In this document: piece after piece, positions 35,770-50,279 of the stretch
How positions within the stretch are numbered: the stretch's first letter is position 1
How the letters are laid out: each line of letters starts with the position of its first letter
Assembly: GCA_032207245.1 (NCBI GenBank)
Contig: CM063502.1
Location: 140,382,673-140,446,672 of the forward strand
Length of the DNA: 64,000 nucleotides
Direction: 5' to 3'
Source of the DNA: Pardosa pseudoannulata
Taxonomy: Eukaryota > Arthropoda > Arachnida > Araneae > Lycosidae
Program-made: the position numbers and the translations under genes
Notes under the pieces: model-generated
Database searches by the model: none
What the model saw: only the letters and a program-made list of their open reading frames with translations
What the model was told of the DNA's origin: nothing

Positions 35770-35935
35770 CCCGAAATAGTCTAGTGGTCAGCATGCGGTT
35801 TGGAAACCATCAGTTGCATAATTTTATTTTAGCTAATAAAAGTAAATTCAAAATTTTATTCTGAGCTAGTGATTTTTGTGAAGGACTAAAATTTGCTGGA
35901 TTTGCTGGATGCTGGATTCGATACTGGTAAGCACA
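35770..35935 (+). mobile_element. tRNA-like SINE head, split
   Basis: CCCGAAATAGTCTAGTGGTCAGCATGCGG is shown here in pieces: TAGTCTAGTGGTCAGCA at 35777 is an excellent tRNA A-box arm, and a possible anticodon stem GGTTTGGAAACC follows. The expected B box is missing at the normal distance, but GCTGGATTCGATACTGG appears about 120 bp later (35913-35929). A TTTGCTGGA duplicate lies just before it. The head seems to have been interrupted by an AT-rich insertion. The GC-richer sequence after it, to about 36100, may be the SINE body. Confidence 0.5.
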
Positions 35936-36099
35936 CTAAACATCTCATTGCACATTCAGAAACGTTGCATAAAGGTTAAATCTGGGTCTCGATGTAGTCA
36001 CCCAAGATGGTAGAAATGTAGTAAATAGGTCCAAAATCAGGAGCAAAATCCCCTTTACGAGGATAATTAAAGTTGTGGGGGTTCTCCAGCGTGGCATCG

Positions 36100-37830
<1,731 letters not shown>

Positions 37831-38367
37831 TGTAATATTAAAATCCCTTATTTACATATTTTAATATTAATTTAATAACTTTTGTTCATAAATTACGTTG
37901 GTTGTTTGCACGGTAATTCTGATTTTTCCCTCAAGACATGCTATAGACTTAGTTCAGCCTCTGTCTGTACTACTTTAGCCAATAGTTAGCTAGTTCTCTT
38001 TAAACATGGGTATTTTTTTATCACGTGATCAATTGTGCTTAGGGATTATTCGTAGTCTTTGTACCTGAGAAATCCCTACTTGAAAAGTGTGTGTGTGTGC
38101 AGGATCACATTGCCTTTGTGCACGATGTTGTAAAAGTGCTTGCCTGTGGTATGGATTTCATGTATATCACCAGAAATAAACTGTGTTGTGATTTTGAATG
38201 AGTCTAGAGTTAACTATTGGCTAAAGTAGTGCAGGCAGAGGCTGAATTAAATCTATAGCGTGTCTAAAGGGAAAATCAGAATTACCGCGCAAACCCACAA
38301 CGTACTTTATGAACAAAAGTCATTAAATGAATACTAAAATATGTAAATAAGGGATTTTAATATTACA
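37831..38367. mobile_element. Fold-back element with 160-bp inverted arms
   Basis: Arm 37831-37990 is the inverted complement of 38209-38367 at roughly 90% identity by eye. Both begin TGTAATATTAAAATCCC when read inward. The 218-bp centre has TTATCACGTGATCAATTG (containing the palindrome TCACGTGA), a TTAGGGATTATTCGTAGTC string, ATGTTGTAAAAGTGCTTGCC and AGAAATAAA. There is no coding sequence. A second copy lies at 61317-61676, so this is a mobile family, probably a nonautonomous DNA element of the long-TIR type. Its superfamily is not clear from the ends; a TA duplication is possible but hidden by TA-rich flanks. Confidence 0.88.
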
Positions 38368-40574
38368 TATATAGCTTGACCCTTTTTCAATCTTCTTAGG
38401 ACCTATTTTATGAAGTGTTTAGAAATATTTATCAGTTTGTAATTGATAATAGCATTTTTTTCCAGGGGCACAGTTTTATAATACATTTTTTGATCCATTT
38501 AATATTACGAATTTTTAAAATATATAGATGGTTAACTTGCAGGAAAGGGATATTTCACAAGTAAAAATCCAATTTCTGAAAAGTCTCTTATCAGTGTTCT
38601 TATTTCATATATATATAGTAAAAAGCAACACGTTAAATCAACGACTATTTTTTGTTATATATAAAGATATTTAAGTAAAATGGTAATTTAAAGTATTCTG
38701 TAGAGTCGACCATGAAACTGTAGTAGCACAAAAAATCTAATTTTCGTGTATGTGCAGGAAATATCTTACCAGTTATTTAATATATTCTTTTTGATCAGTA
38801 GCGGAATATTACTACTATTGTTTCTAAAATAATCTGCAAATTTTGTAAAATTTGGTTTAAAATTGTTCGCGTACTGACCAAAAACTACTCAAATAGATTT
38901 TTTTTATATATCTCTTCAGCATGATAAAATGCTTCTTTTTTCATCAAAGATGAAGATAAAAATTAGTAACGTTAAGATTTCAAAAAGTTGCTGATCCTTC
39001 TTAACTGTTTTTGACATACGATGAATTAATTTTTACATTTTTCTTTAAATTTTTCTTGTTGTCCAAAATGCAGTTTTGACTCATTTTTTTTCTATTAATG
39101 CGTGAAGATTTGCTTTAACTACTATTGCTTAAAGTTTATATGCCCTCATATATTTCTTTAGGAAATCGAAAAAAGGTCAAAAATTGGAAACGCTTCTTAA
39201 AAACTCAATTTTGTTATATGTGTGTTTCTTTTACTCTTTTAAATAAGATTTTGAAAAAAGCAATTGAATTAAAAACATCTTTTCATTACTGCTTTTCTTT
39301 TATCACAATTGTAAAAATTGCTATTTTTTAACGACAATAGCTATCTTTCTACGGAAAAGTGTAACAATATTTATAAAAAAAATAATAATGTCCTTTTGTA
39401 TACAAACACAAATACATAACACAATCTTAATGAGTGTAAGGTTAGTTAAAAACTGGAATATTATGTATTAGCTCATTATTTAATTTTGATTAAAACTGCA
39501 AGAATTCTATAATTAATTCTATAATTTGTTTCTAACTAATATTTCTATAAAGACTATAAAGTTTAATTAAAAATATGGCCCAATACTTACATCAAGGCAT
39601 GAATTGATATAATTTTCCTTAAGGGAGGCTTTATTGTTCTTTGTAATGTAGGTTATAAATTTTCACCGGAATTGTAAGTATGCTAAATTTCCATGGGAGC
39701 ATACTTCATAGGCATAGTTGTGCATACTAATAGAGCGCACATATTAGTTCGACCTGTGATAAATGTGAAAACCAGGATATTTTCAAGCTATAATTTTAGG
39801 TATTATTATTATAGTTAGGAAATGGTAGTTCTCTAGCCTCTCCTTTTAAAAAGATCGATGCGTAACTTAATCTTCAGAAACCTGTTTGTAAATAAATACT
39901 TTCGAGATTTTCGAGATTATGTTGAATTTATATATAGGGGAATATTTAGAATATAAAGGGATATGTTTGTTTAGTTTGAGAGCGTATAAAATAAATAATG
40001 TGAACGAATTCAAATGTATGGGTATAAAATTAATAAAATTTAAAAAGTAGGTACAGATTTTTAAATGAAACTTAAAATTTCATTTGTAATTTACTAAATA
40101 ACAATTTTTAAAAGCATAACCTGCTAGTGAAAAATTACAAAATACATTTTATATGATGACCATAGTAACTCATTATATTGTTAGGAATTTATAAGTACTT
40201 AAATTATCTTTTGTTACGGCAGTCTCGCATGGAATTTGTCTTCTGAAATTACTAGCTCACGGGAAATTTTTAAGTATAAAGTTTTGTAATTAAACTTGCT
40301 GTTAAACGTTATTTTATATTTTTAAAGAGACGGTAATCGTTACAAAATGGTTTGGGAATTTATTAACTTACCCATATTTAGGACACATTGTTTACATGTA
40401 CAATGAAGTGTATCAAAGCGAATCACATTTAAAAATTTTTTAAAAGTCAGTTAATTAAAAAAAATTCAATTAATTTCTTGATATATTTTGTTGACATTTA
40501 AAATACTATTTGTAAATAAAATTTCATTTTTTCTATCTTTTTTTTTTCCATATTTAAAATATTTTTTAAGCTAA
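38368..40574. other. Unassigned AT-rich DNA
   Basis: The frame at 39125-39331 (+) is Lys/Phe/Leu-rich and looks like chance. Nothing else recognised. Confidence 0.45.
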
Positions 40575-42044
40575 CACTGCTCAAAACAAGTAAAGGATAA
40601 TGAGATTGTGGGTGGATCTAGCAGATAAGGTATTGTTTAGAGTATTGATAAAAAATATACAGCTTGGGTAGACTATATGATAAAAATCATGCTTGGCAAA
40701 AAATGCACTTTATTAAGCATTTAAGTACAAAATTGGGAAAAAGCACAATTATGCATATGATAAAAAATGAAAAAAATGTTTTTTTTTTAAATTGTTTTTA
40801 GTGGGAGATGTTGTTTCTCCAGAATCTTATCAACATTGAAAACATCTGAGACAAAAAATTAACATGGCTATTAATGAGCAGTTTTGGTATTCTTTTCCAT
40901 TACTACTAGTTATAAGTTTCTAGTTCTTGGAAAGTCTTTGAGAAGTATTAATATGCGGTCAGCAACTCGTCTGCCTAACATGTCGCAAACATTCACTATT
41001 GTGTCCATGTCCGGAGAACATAATGGCCATTATATTCATCTGATTCCTTCCTTGAAATCATACACTAAGTTAGTACGATATAGCCTGCACTTTTCATCCA
41101 TTAGCATAAAGACACAATAGGTGGGAGGATCTCATTCTTATATTGGTGACCGGTCACAGTTCCAATTCGAATAATGTGGAGACCGGTGGATTGATGGAGA
41201 CGTCAACATAGAACACCACTCTTTCACCGCAGAATGTAGAACCTCTGTTCATGAACGCAGGTATGTTGCTAGTGCCACGTTCCATCCGGATGAAAATCCC
41301 CCTATTATCATGATAGACTCAAAAGCAGGACTGATAATAGAAAAGTATATTGCATTTTTCATTTCTTCTCCAGTCCATATGATGTGTTGTCCACTCCCTG
41401 CGATCGCAACGAGGTCTTCCTCTGAATGAAATGCATACTATTGTTGGGCGAGAATAAGTATATACATCCTTGAGCCGGTTATGGACAGTTGAATTGAAAT
41501 TCTGGTGCCAGTGTCTTTAAAAACAGTGGCATTCATGTTTTTCCTCTCAAACGAACCATTGGCTTGAATTATCGATCTTTATTGGGCTTTCTTGCATGTC
41601 TACGTTTTATCCCTGTCTTTAGATTGCATTTCCAGTCAACAGAAAGCGGTTCCAGATTATGGAATTATCACCTTGTAAACTCAGGGGGCTTTTACTACTT
41701 TGGTTTGTGTTTGTCCTAACCTCCACGCTTTATAAGGGACCAACAATTCAACAAGCTTCTGAATCGGTTAAATTACTTCATTGAAGCATCTCCCTCATCG
41801 AAACAACGCACTTACTAAATGTCGATTGTACTTTTACGATTTATATTTCATTAAGTTAAAAGCCAAATTTCATTCTATGCCACTAAAGCCCCGTTTTTCA
41901 CGTCAAACTCAAAATTTGCATACTCCAAAGTTTGAAAATGATAATAATTTGCATTTAACACTTTTTCAATTTTCTACAAAAACATTTAAATATACCGTTA
42001 TTTTATTTAAGACTTATAATAACCTTGAATTATTTTGAGCAGTG
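40575..42044 (-). mobile_element. Tc1-like DNA transposon with both ends
   Basis: The left end CACTGCTCAAAACAAGTAAAGG and the right end (reverse complement, CACTGCTCAAAATAATTCAAGG), given here in pieces, share CACTGCTCAAAA and further scattered matches, an imperfect repeat of about 27 bp. The right end is followed by TA (42045-42046); on the left TA (40572-40573) is separated from the end by one extra A. TA duplication and this end sequence are typical of Tc1/mariner elements. Length is 1470 bp, normal for an autonomous Tc1. The dead transposase gene fills most of the element on the minus strand. Confidence 0.88.
40805..41797 (-). pseudogene. Tc1-like transposase, inactivated
   Basis: Read on the minus strand from ATG at about 41797 through several frameshifts and stops, the order of a Tc1 transposase is complete. 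There is an SNLTDSE start and first helix-turn-helix remains. ATVFKDTGTRISIQ follows, as in the second helix, and then DRREWTTHHMDW before the first catalytic segment. FMNRGSTFCGERVV, the IIRIGTVTGHQYKNEIL segment and YRTNLVYDF come next. PDMDTIVNVCDMLGRRVAD follows, corresponding to the usual PDxNPIExVWDxLGRRV, and the C-terminal tail is around 40805. In that last motif the catalytic glutamate is replaced by valine and the tryptophan by cysteine. With at least four stops or frame changes the gene is dead. Open frames on the plus strand here (40884-41120, 41781-42038) are antisense shadows. Confidence 0.85.
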
Positions 42045-42480
42045 TATTTAGGTATTATTATTTTAAAACCTAAATGTTACAATATTGTGGATTGAATAAA
42101 TAATTTATAGGAAATATTTTTATACCTTTAAATTATATTTAGATGAATAATTGGATATTCTAAAGTTAAAATAAAAACGTACCTGGCCAAAAATTGGAAA
42201 ATAATTTAAATGACATCTGTATCATTTAAAATATTTTGTACTTTAAAAATCTATACTTTTGGCCTTTCTAAAGAAAAATACTATAATTCAATTATTAAAA
42301 AAAGATGTGAAAACTAGAGTTTCAATATTTCTACACGTAAAAATGTGACACAATTAATAAAAAAAAAGTAATTTAAGCTTTAAATTTTACATTTGATTAA
42401 CGGCTTACCCAACATAGGTATGTGCACTTGTATTTTAAAAATTAAGAAAGCCTACACTAAGTCGAAAAGACTGCGTTTCA
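42045..42480. other. Unassigned AT-rich DNA
   Basis: Nothing recognised. Confidence 0.45.
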
Positions 42481-42860
42481 AAAGAGTATCACAAATAGAG
42501 ACCTGCTCACTGAACAACTGACGCTGCGAAGCATCCAAGTAGTCCAAATATGTTAGAGGGAACAAATACAATCAGAAAAGGCTTTTTCTCCCCTGCACTA
42601 AACATGTTTCGTATGTGTCCATTGCGGAGCAGCACTGAGGCCGTCTGAAGAACCCTAGGGAAGACCCAGGGCCCTAGGTAAAAAAAAATGCAGGCGTTTC
42701 TCCCTATATATCAGTGGTGAGTTTGAGGGGTTTGCCAAGTCGAATTTATCGTTATTTTGTGGGAAGAAGAAATTTCTGAAGGACGCAAGACAGAGGAATT
42801 GTGATGAGGGAGGTCACAATCCCATCCATCAAATTGGGTGCATCCTACCCAAGTCTTCTA
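42481..42860. other. GC-richer island of unknown identity
   Basis: Composition rises sharply (for example CCTAGGGAAGACCCAGGG and TGATGAGGGAGGTCACAATC) with no long frame and no inverted ends seen. Probably a decayed interspersed repeat. Confidence 0.3.
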
Positions 42861-43462
42861 TCGAATACTGTTTTTTTTTTGTCTTTTAAATTCATTTCTA
42901 ATACTTTAAAATTAAATCTAACACCCAAATGAACTGTCTCAAATTATTTAAATATTTTAAAATCTGATTTGAAGCTAATCAAAACAAAATAAATTGATGT
43001 TCACTGCTTAACGTCTAATTTTCATACAAAAGTCAATGTAATATTAAGTGCAAATTTTTGTACAATAATTATTTAGAAGATGGAAAAAGAAAATATATAG
43101 ATAGAAACTGAACAGGCTTGGATTTACTTATCCGATTGCAACAGATAAAGATAGATATATTACCGTAAACAAGGAGAAGACTTAAAATGTTCATTCCAAT
43201 GTTTTGCCAAAGGTTTTATAGCAATTTTTGGATTAAAACTAAAATATTATAATAGTGGAAAAAGCATAAAATATCAAGTTGGTTTAGTTGGTTAATTAAG
43301 TTGGTTTACTATCAGAAATAGGTATTAAAAGTCACTTTAAAAGAATAAATATCATCCTTTTAAGCAAACAGTCTTCACTGTGTTAACTCCCATCAGGATT
43401 ACACCGACACTAGAGCCATATTACTAAATTACTTGCTCCATGTTTTAAAAAGGAAAGTAAAA
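42861..43462. other. Unassigned AT-rich DNA
   Basis: Nothing recognised. Confidence 0.45.
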
Positions 43463-44063
<601 letters not shown>

Positions 44064-44189
44064 GGGCCGGTATCAACAAACTCGTTAAACAGCTAACAGC
44101 TATTAATCTCTGTTTAAACAGAGAATTGCGTCTCACCATTGGTTAGAACCATGGATTAATCGTGGTTAGCCGTTTAGTGAAACCGGCCC
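44064..44189. mobile_element. PIF/Harbinger-type MITE
   Basis: A 126-bp element begins GGGCCGGT and ends ACCGGCCC, with the inverted match extending imperfectly inward (TTAAACAGCTAAC... against GGTTAGCCGTTTAG...). It is flanked on both sides by TTA (44061-44063 and 44190-44192), the 3-bp target of PIF/Harbinger transposases. The centre contains the palindrome CTCTGTTTAAACAGAG. It is noncoding and depends on a transposase encoded elsewhere. Confidence 0.85.
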
Positions 44190-44192
44190 TTA

Positions 44193-46889
44193 GATTGAAG
44201 TGAATAGCTCACTTGCAAAGAAACTTTTAAAATTGAAGATTCTTGTAAATTTACTCCTAAAACTGTGCACGATAACGTAATCGTTTTGTCAAAATATTAG
44301 AAATTAAAAAAAAATCAGTATTAAATCATTCAAATACTGTTACGAGACTTATATTTCTAGAGAGTGATGACGAATTTTCTGTGCCAACTTATAAGTGAGT
44401 AGTCAATATTTTTTAAACCCTAACTTAAAAATTTATTGATTCAATATCCACTACTTTAAAAAACATATCAAAGTTAGTCTATCTGCATCAAGTTTGGATT
44501 ACAAAATAAGAACATACGTGTAACAATATGAAAATCTAAATTCTAATATATGAAATTTTTATATAAAAGAGGCTTAAAATTTGTTAGAAAATTATACATA
44601 GGGCTCAAAACGTTATTTAGGACATTAGAATAAAAATTATTGACAATATTGCTTTAGATCTTAAATAATCAAAACTAATTAAACTAGTAAGATAACTGGG
44701 ATTTCTGCAGTTTGGTGAGCCTTAAATTACTGAATTTAAATATTTTGCACCTTGCAAAACATTTTTATCACAACAGCTGGAAAAAATGTTATATTAAAAT
44801 GGAGAAATATTTAACAATATAGAATGCTATAGTCTGTTATACTTCCGTTGGTTTTCTTCCGAGCGCTATTAAAATTTATTGTACAAAAATTTAATATTGA
44901 AGATTTTGTTTTAATTTAATATGTATATAATCTATAGTACATACGTAATAATTGTTATTATCATAGCAACCAAATGAATGCTGCAATATATCACTGAAGT
45001 GAATATTTTTACAATCATTTGTTCCTAAAAATGTTGCTGCTAATAACCACTAATATCAAGTGAAAATTCATAGGAAGACAATGATTTATAGATTAAAGTT
45101 TTAACTATTTTTTATGCATTTAACTTAAAAAGTTGCAAAATGTTATTATATTTTGATTCAATTTAAATAAAATATTTATTATATTTTAATAAAATGTGTA
45201 ATAATTTTCAGCTGAAAAAAGGAAAATACTTTTCAATCTTATAAAATGTAACTACAAATATAAAAACTTATGTTAATTTTCTGGTAGAATTAAGCGATTA
45301 AGAAATTATGCTATAATTACTAAAATTACAAAACAGCAGTTTTAGTTATAAGCTACACTCTAATCTTTTAATGATAAAAAACTGTTTTTAATACTGTGGT
45401 TTTTGAGAAAGGTCGTATGTATTATCCCCAAAATATTTTTAGCTTAAGAAATTGTGAAAGAAATTTAAGAAAAGTGAATAATATTTAAATACAGTTTTTG
45501 GGCCATAACGTAATTACTTAGCAAAACTTTTGAAAAATATTTGTATTAAGTAAAAATAAATATTGTATTTTGCAATTACTTTTAATTAATCTTATACTGT
45601 AGATTGCTGGGAATTAAAGTATGTTGCATTTGAAATATTTCGAAATCAATCTACAATAGAATGACGTAAAGCTGTATCAAAATACATTTCTAATCAAATG
45701 AATCAAATTCTTTCGAAAGTCGCCTTAAATTTCACTCATTTTCTTTTCCAGTCTCATTTTTCTTTTTCATACTTGTAAGTGTCTGTTAGATTTCAGTGTG
45801 TTTAATGGAAAAGCAGTAGGTTATGAATTTGTATAAAATATCAATTTTCTCTACATACTATCAAATTCCATTTGTGTTACTATAGACTCGATGATCATAC
45901 AAAGCATAAAGAATATTCAAAACTAAATGCTAGTTGATTGCCTATAAGTTTAAAAATTTATGAATATAACTTTAAATATGCGATCGTAATTATTTGCTAT
46001 TGTGGATCGTAGACGGCATTCATTCAAAAACAGCTTTTTATACTGATGTTTTAGTATTTATTTAGTGTTTTAGTATAAGAATGAAAAATTTTTGTATTAA
46101 TGTTTTTTAAAAGCAATTTTGAATAATCTGTCTTCAACTTTCTAGATAAGCAATCTAAAAAAATATAACAATATAATTTGCAAAAAAATGTAGACATAAT
46201 TTTCATAAAAATATAGTAAATAACATTTTTAAAATAATAATTGTAAATTGAAAAATATTCAGATTATTAATTAGTACTTTGTGCAATAAATGTCTCATTT
46301 TAAGAGTTGCAGTTTCAGACGCATACATCTCTAAAGACATCGAATATTTTCACCAATGAATATCGGAAATTGGAAATCAATGTTCAATATTTAATTGAAC
46401 CAATTTATTGCAAATTATACGGTATTCATGATTAAGAAATGATTTAATTCGGTTTTGCAATGCAAGGCCCAATTTTGGGTATAATATTTCTATCTAATTA
46501 ATCTTTCCCATCTTTCTCCTAACGTACTGTAACGTTTTATATAAATAAATCGTAACAGCTAAAACAAATTATAATCTATTATAGACCTACGTGGAGATAA
46601 TAGGGTCATGTAATTAAGAGGTTACGTTGTGTACAGAATTTTATTTGATCGGCATCGACAGAGGATGGTGTCCTCCGCATCTGTGAAAATGTAGTCAGTA
46701 CTTTAATACTTATGTCCACATATTTCTTGGGAAAATCCCTAACAAACCTTTGAGGCAAATAAATATCACTATCTCGGACTGTCTCATTATCTTTGACTGT
46801 ATGGAAAAAATCTTAGTGTCTTTTATCCAACTTGATTGCGAGAGGCTTCCCCTCTGTTTTGAAAAGGATTCATATCTAAGACTTAGTAC
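44193..46889. other. Unassigned AT-rich DNA
   Basis: Nothing recognised; the frame at 46913-46710 (minus) overlaps a slightly GC-richer patch that runs into a SINE tail and is not convincing. Confidence 0.4.
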
Positions 46890-46945
46890 TCGTGTTGAAA
46901 AACAATAGATCATAGTGCTTCACACCACACTAAACCAAACCATTC
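46890..46945 (+). mobile_element. SINE tail fragment
   Basis: CAATAGATCATAGTGCTTCACACCA followed by CTAAACCAAACC (given in pieces) matches the tail of the SINEs at 29261 and 32107. No tRNA-like head is preserved. Confidence 0.55.
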
Positions 46946-47138
46946 CTAAGAGATTCATTATAGGGCCTTTTAAGTGAAATCATGGGGTCCCGCATTTTAT
47001 AGTGTTCTTTAATCCTTCATTTGCCAACAAAAGCGAGTGTAATTTCGTGTCGCATATGGAGCCTAACGAGTCTTCTTTTACTTAAACAATATCGGCTTGC
47101 ATTTAATGTTAATATCTTTTGTTCTGGAGAGAGTAAAA
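46946..47138. other. Spacer between two SINE pieces
   Basis: Somewhat GC-richer than average; no identity found. Confidence 0.35.
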
Positions 47139-47250
47139 GTTTAGTTTGGAGTGGTGCAATCTACTTATTTGTTTAACAAGTACTAGTGAGGCCTGGACCT
47201 ATGGTTTAAAGCCGGTTCCAAAAGTTTACGATCATTCATGCCAGCTGAAC
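47139..47250 (-). mobile_element. SINE, 5'-truncated
   Basis: On the plus strand it reads TTAGTTTGGAGTGGTGCAAT, then GAGGCCTGGACCTATGG and AAAGCCGGTTCCAAAAG, which is the inverted form of the family tail and body. The tRNA-like head is missing. It lies about 200 bp from, and inverted to, the tail fragment at 46890. Confidence 0.65.
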
Positions 47251-48710
47251 TGAGAATAAGTAAAGATGAAGTAGTTAGTGTTTGTAGCTCTCTCTATCGG
47301 GCCCACATACTGTGGATTTCAATTACACTCTTTTTATGGATATTTCTAATTAATTAAAACTACATATACATAGTAGATTTTAGTATAACTTGATTTTGTA
47401 ATACAAAAATTGACCACAATCTTATAGAGTGTTGGGTTTATGAGGGAATTTCTTGTAGGTTTTATTTTCATAGGTTTGTACATGTTTGTACAAGTTTGTA
47501 GTAATTTTTAATAGCACTCCAGGGAATAATATTATTAGTAAAATAATTAGATTTATTTAGAAATGAGAGGTTTCCCAAGAAATATTATTCTTGCCTCTAT
47601 TAAGTATTGAGTAGGAAAAAAAAATAAAAATTTTTTCACTGATACTCAAGAAAATAAGAGATCTTCCTTGCATAACTCTTACTAAAAAATAAGTGAAGTA
47701 CTTTCATGAGACAATATTTTGCAATAAATGTAAGCAATGGTCTAGAAAAACATTGAAAAGTAAATTTTCCTGTGATGAATTTTTAGGTATTCTTAACTTT
47801 AGAATATTTTTGTTCTACTTTTGTTAAAATTCATGGCTTCTCTGCTTGTATAAAATGTTGAAAGATTTAAATATCAGTGAGAAGTTTCTTTTATAAACCT
47901 CATAAAATTGCATGAGAAAGTTTCGATATAAATTATATCTTCTGAACGGTTAATAAGTATGCAGGTGTTTTCTATCTATAGAAAGTGTACAAAGGTGGAT
48001 ATTAACAATTTCTTTTGTTCTGTAGATAGGGTTTATTGTAAATTTTAGAATAAAAAGGTATAATTTATTGTACAGTAGATTTTCTCACTCTTTTACATTT
48101 TTCCCCGAATGTTTTAAATGTTATGACTTCATTTTCTTATATCGTATATCTTAAACTCCAGAACAGAGCTGTAGATTAGGACATTCTTGAACTTACAGTC
48201 AACCCAAAAAGAGTTAGGACTACCCCGAGACCTAGATGAGTCGATAGGATCGTAGTTACTATAAAGATATCACAACCTAGTTAACAGGGCCGACGCCACA
48301 AATATACATACATTTAAATTTAAAAACACATTTCAATTAAATTAAGAAGACATCATTTACATACATTATGTTAATAGAACAAACAATATTTCATATATTT
48401 TATATATATACATAAACGATTTCAAATATAAACATATAGTTTGCTTACAATTTTATTGACAGTATAGAAAACTCAGAAGAATTCATACACACAATTTCAT
48501 TTTAATTCCCAAACTCTACACGTAACCAACATATACATTTCCAGAATATTATAATTATAAAAGTGAAGAGCTAAAATAAGAGTTTTGTATAGTATGTTAT
48601 AAATACTAACTAATTTGCTTAAATTATGCATTTTTTAATACTTATGTTAATAAAACTTGATTGAATCTGTGCAAAATTGCTAAAATTACGGTATGTATAT
48701 CACGGACCGT
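47251..48710. other. Unassigned DNA
   Basis: Mostly AT-rich. A GC-richer stretch at 48180-48295 (CAACCCAAAAAGAGTTAGG, ACCCCGAGACC in pieces) looks like transposon debris but has no inverted partner. Confidence 0.4.
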
Positions 48711-48980
48711 TTATCGATTATCTTTTTTATCTATTTTGGGTAAAAATTTCGGAAAGATACCTCGTCCGGTTACAAAGTATGTAATATCATAAATTTTAAA
48801 TCTTAAATTAAAATACTTTGTATTACATATGTTATACATTTCTTTATCACTAAAGTTGAAATCTTGTTGCCAGGTATCCAAGGTAAAGTTTCTGTAAGGA
48901 CTTTTAACAATACTGAAAGGTAGAACGATTGTATGTTCTCTGTTAGCATCATAAACTGTTTGGTCAAAATATCTGTACAT
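48711..48980 (-). CDS. 89-codon open frame, unknown protein
   Basis: The product has a balanced composition rather than the Lys/Asn/Ile/Phe bias of random AT-rich frames: it is rich in Asp, Arg, Tyr and Pro, with the phrases TLDTWQQDFNFSDKEMYN and YFVTGRGIFPKFLPK. Beyond its stop the same frame stays open for about 22 more codons with similar text, so the stop may be a nonsense mutation. No signal peptide, membrane segment or known domain is visible. Minus-strand coding-like sequence continues upstream at 49220-49960. About three frames this long are expected by chance in a window of this size and composition, so length alone proves nothing. It could be the fossil of an integrated virus or other foreign DNA, a host exon, or chance. 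I do not recognise it. Confidence 0.3.
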   Translation of the reverse strand: MYRYFDQTVYDANREHTIVLPFSIVKSPYRNFTLDTWQQDFNFSDKEMYNICNTKYFNLRFKIYDITYFVTGRGIFPKFLPKIDKKDNR

Positions 48981-49219
48981 TTATTTCATTGGTTACCGGC
49001 GTTAGCTATCCCCCAGAAAAATTTAATTTTTTATCTTTTATAAAGTATTTAAATATTAAATTATTAATATTAAATTATAATTATTATAAAGTATAGGTAT
49101 CTAATTTATAATTTTTGATAAACTGGAGCTAAATTTTTAAGATAATATTAAATTGAGGTTATCTGTATTTATTATTTATCTCTACTTTTTTATTACTTAA
49201 CAATGTTATTGCTTTTTTA

Positions 49220-49960
49220 TCATTATTGCCTCAGTCAGGAACCTTCTCTTTTAACTTTGCCAAATTTTTCTTCAAAGATACAAAACTATTTTCAGTTTCT
49301 TCATATGTTTTGCTACCATACATACAGATTAATATCTTATTTTCCATCACGTCTGTGGATTCCCTTTTTTTAGAATACTACAATCTGCATTTTAGCATCA
49401 TAAAATTTTTAATTCTATTTGTTCAATATTGCATTCATTGTTCTCTATTCGTATCACATTATTTATATATTAAAGGTTATAAAATTTTGTCATGGCCTAT
49501 TATTTAATATTTATGGGCAGTTTAATGAGATTCTTCCAAGATTTATAGCACTGCAATATTCCCAATAAAAATGTCCTTTGTATGGTTAGATTTTTTTAAC
49601 CATAGGATTTTAAATAGCGAGGCCAAGTATCAAACCATGCAATATAAAATATTCGCCTCTATTATATTTTTGTACCGGTTTCCAAAACTTCACTGCCTAT
49701 TAACCTATAAGAATTTCTCAATATTTTAGTATTTAAAATATATCTTTTTAATATATCAGAATTCAATAACTTCAAGTATGGTAAAAAGCTTAATTTTCTG
49801 TATCGGATTATGTCGAGATGTTTTATTTTTCTATTTATATTCTTGAATTTCCCACTTTAAAAATTAAATGGCAACGATATACCCTTATTTTTACAAGATC
49901 AGTTAATATTCTTCTTTAAAGAAGAAACACATCTGTCTAAATATGAACGATAATTATAGC
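49220..49960 (-). pseudogene. Possible decayed coding sequence, unknown family
   Basis: On the minus strand from about 49960 to 49505 a single frame is interrupted by only five stops in about 150 codons. That is fewer than AT-rich noncoding DNA should show, and the text includes Trp, Gly and charged residues (YIAWFDTWPRYLKSYG; LLGILQCYKSWKNL). After a gap, a second piece at 49445-49220 reads in two frames with a short ATG-started tail (CMYGSKTYEETENS) ending at a TGA. The plus-strand frames at 49226-49507 and 49943-50137 would then be antisense shadows. No family is recognised. The statistical excess is slight; I give it low confidence and list it mainly because it adjoins the frame at 48711-48980 on the same strand. 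Confidence 0.22.
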
Positions 49961-50279
49961 GTTAATATGTCATTTACCTTTAGAGAGAATTATTATATTT
50001 ATTGCTCTAATATTATCCATAGTTGTTTTAGTTGTTTTATTTATCTTGCTTACTCAAAAATATTGCTAAAAACATGTTTATTAAAATTATTTAAACTTTT
50101 TCATACACAAAAATATGAAACCCAATATAACAAATAATAACATAACGATTCTGTGTTTTAAATATTTATTCAGTATTTAATAAATAATTTTGGCCCATGA
50201 AATTTTTTCTTATTTTTTAACTGGCTTTTAAAAATGTTTTGCTCATTGTAGCAGTAGACTATCAAAAAAGCCTAAATGA

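Noticed and set aside
35770..35935. Functional tRNA gene with intron
   Set aside because: The gap between A and B boxes is far too long and AT-rich, and no acceptor stem closes.
41781..42038. 85-residue plus-strand frame
   Set aside because: It lies antisense to the 5' part of the Tc1 element and runs into its terminal repeat.
48180..48300. Mariner terminal repeat
   Set aside because: Text such as CAACCCAAAAAGAGTTAGG is suggestive, but no inverted partner or transposase is nearby.
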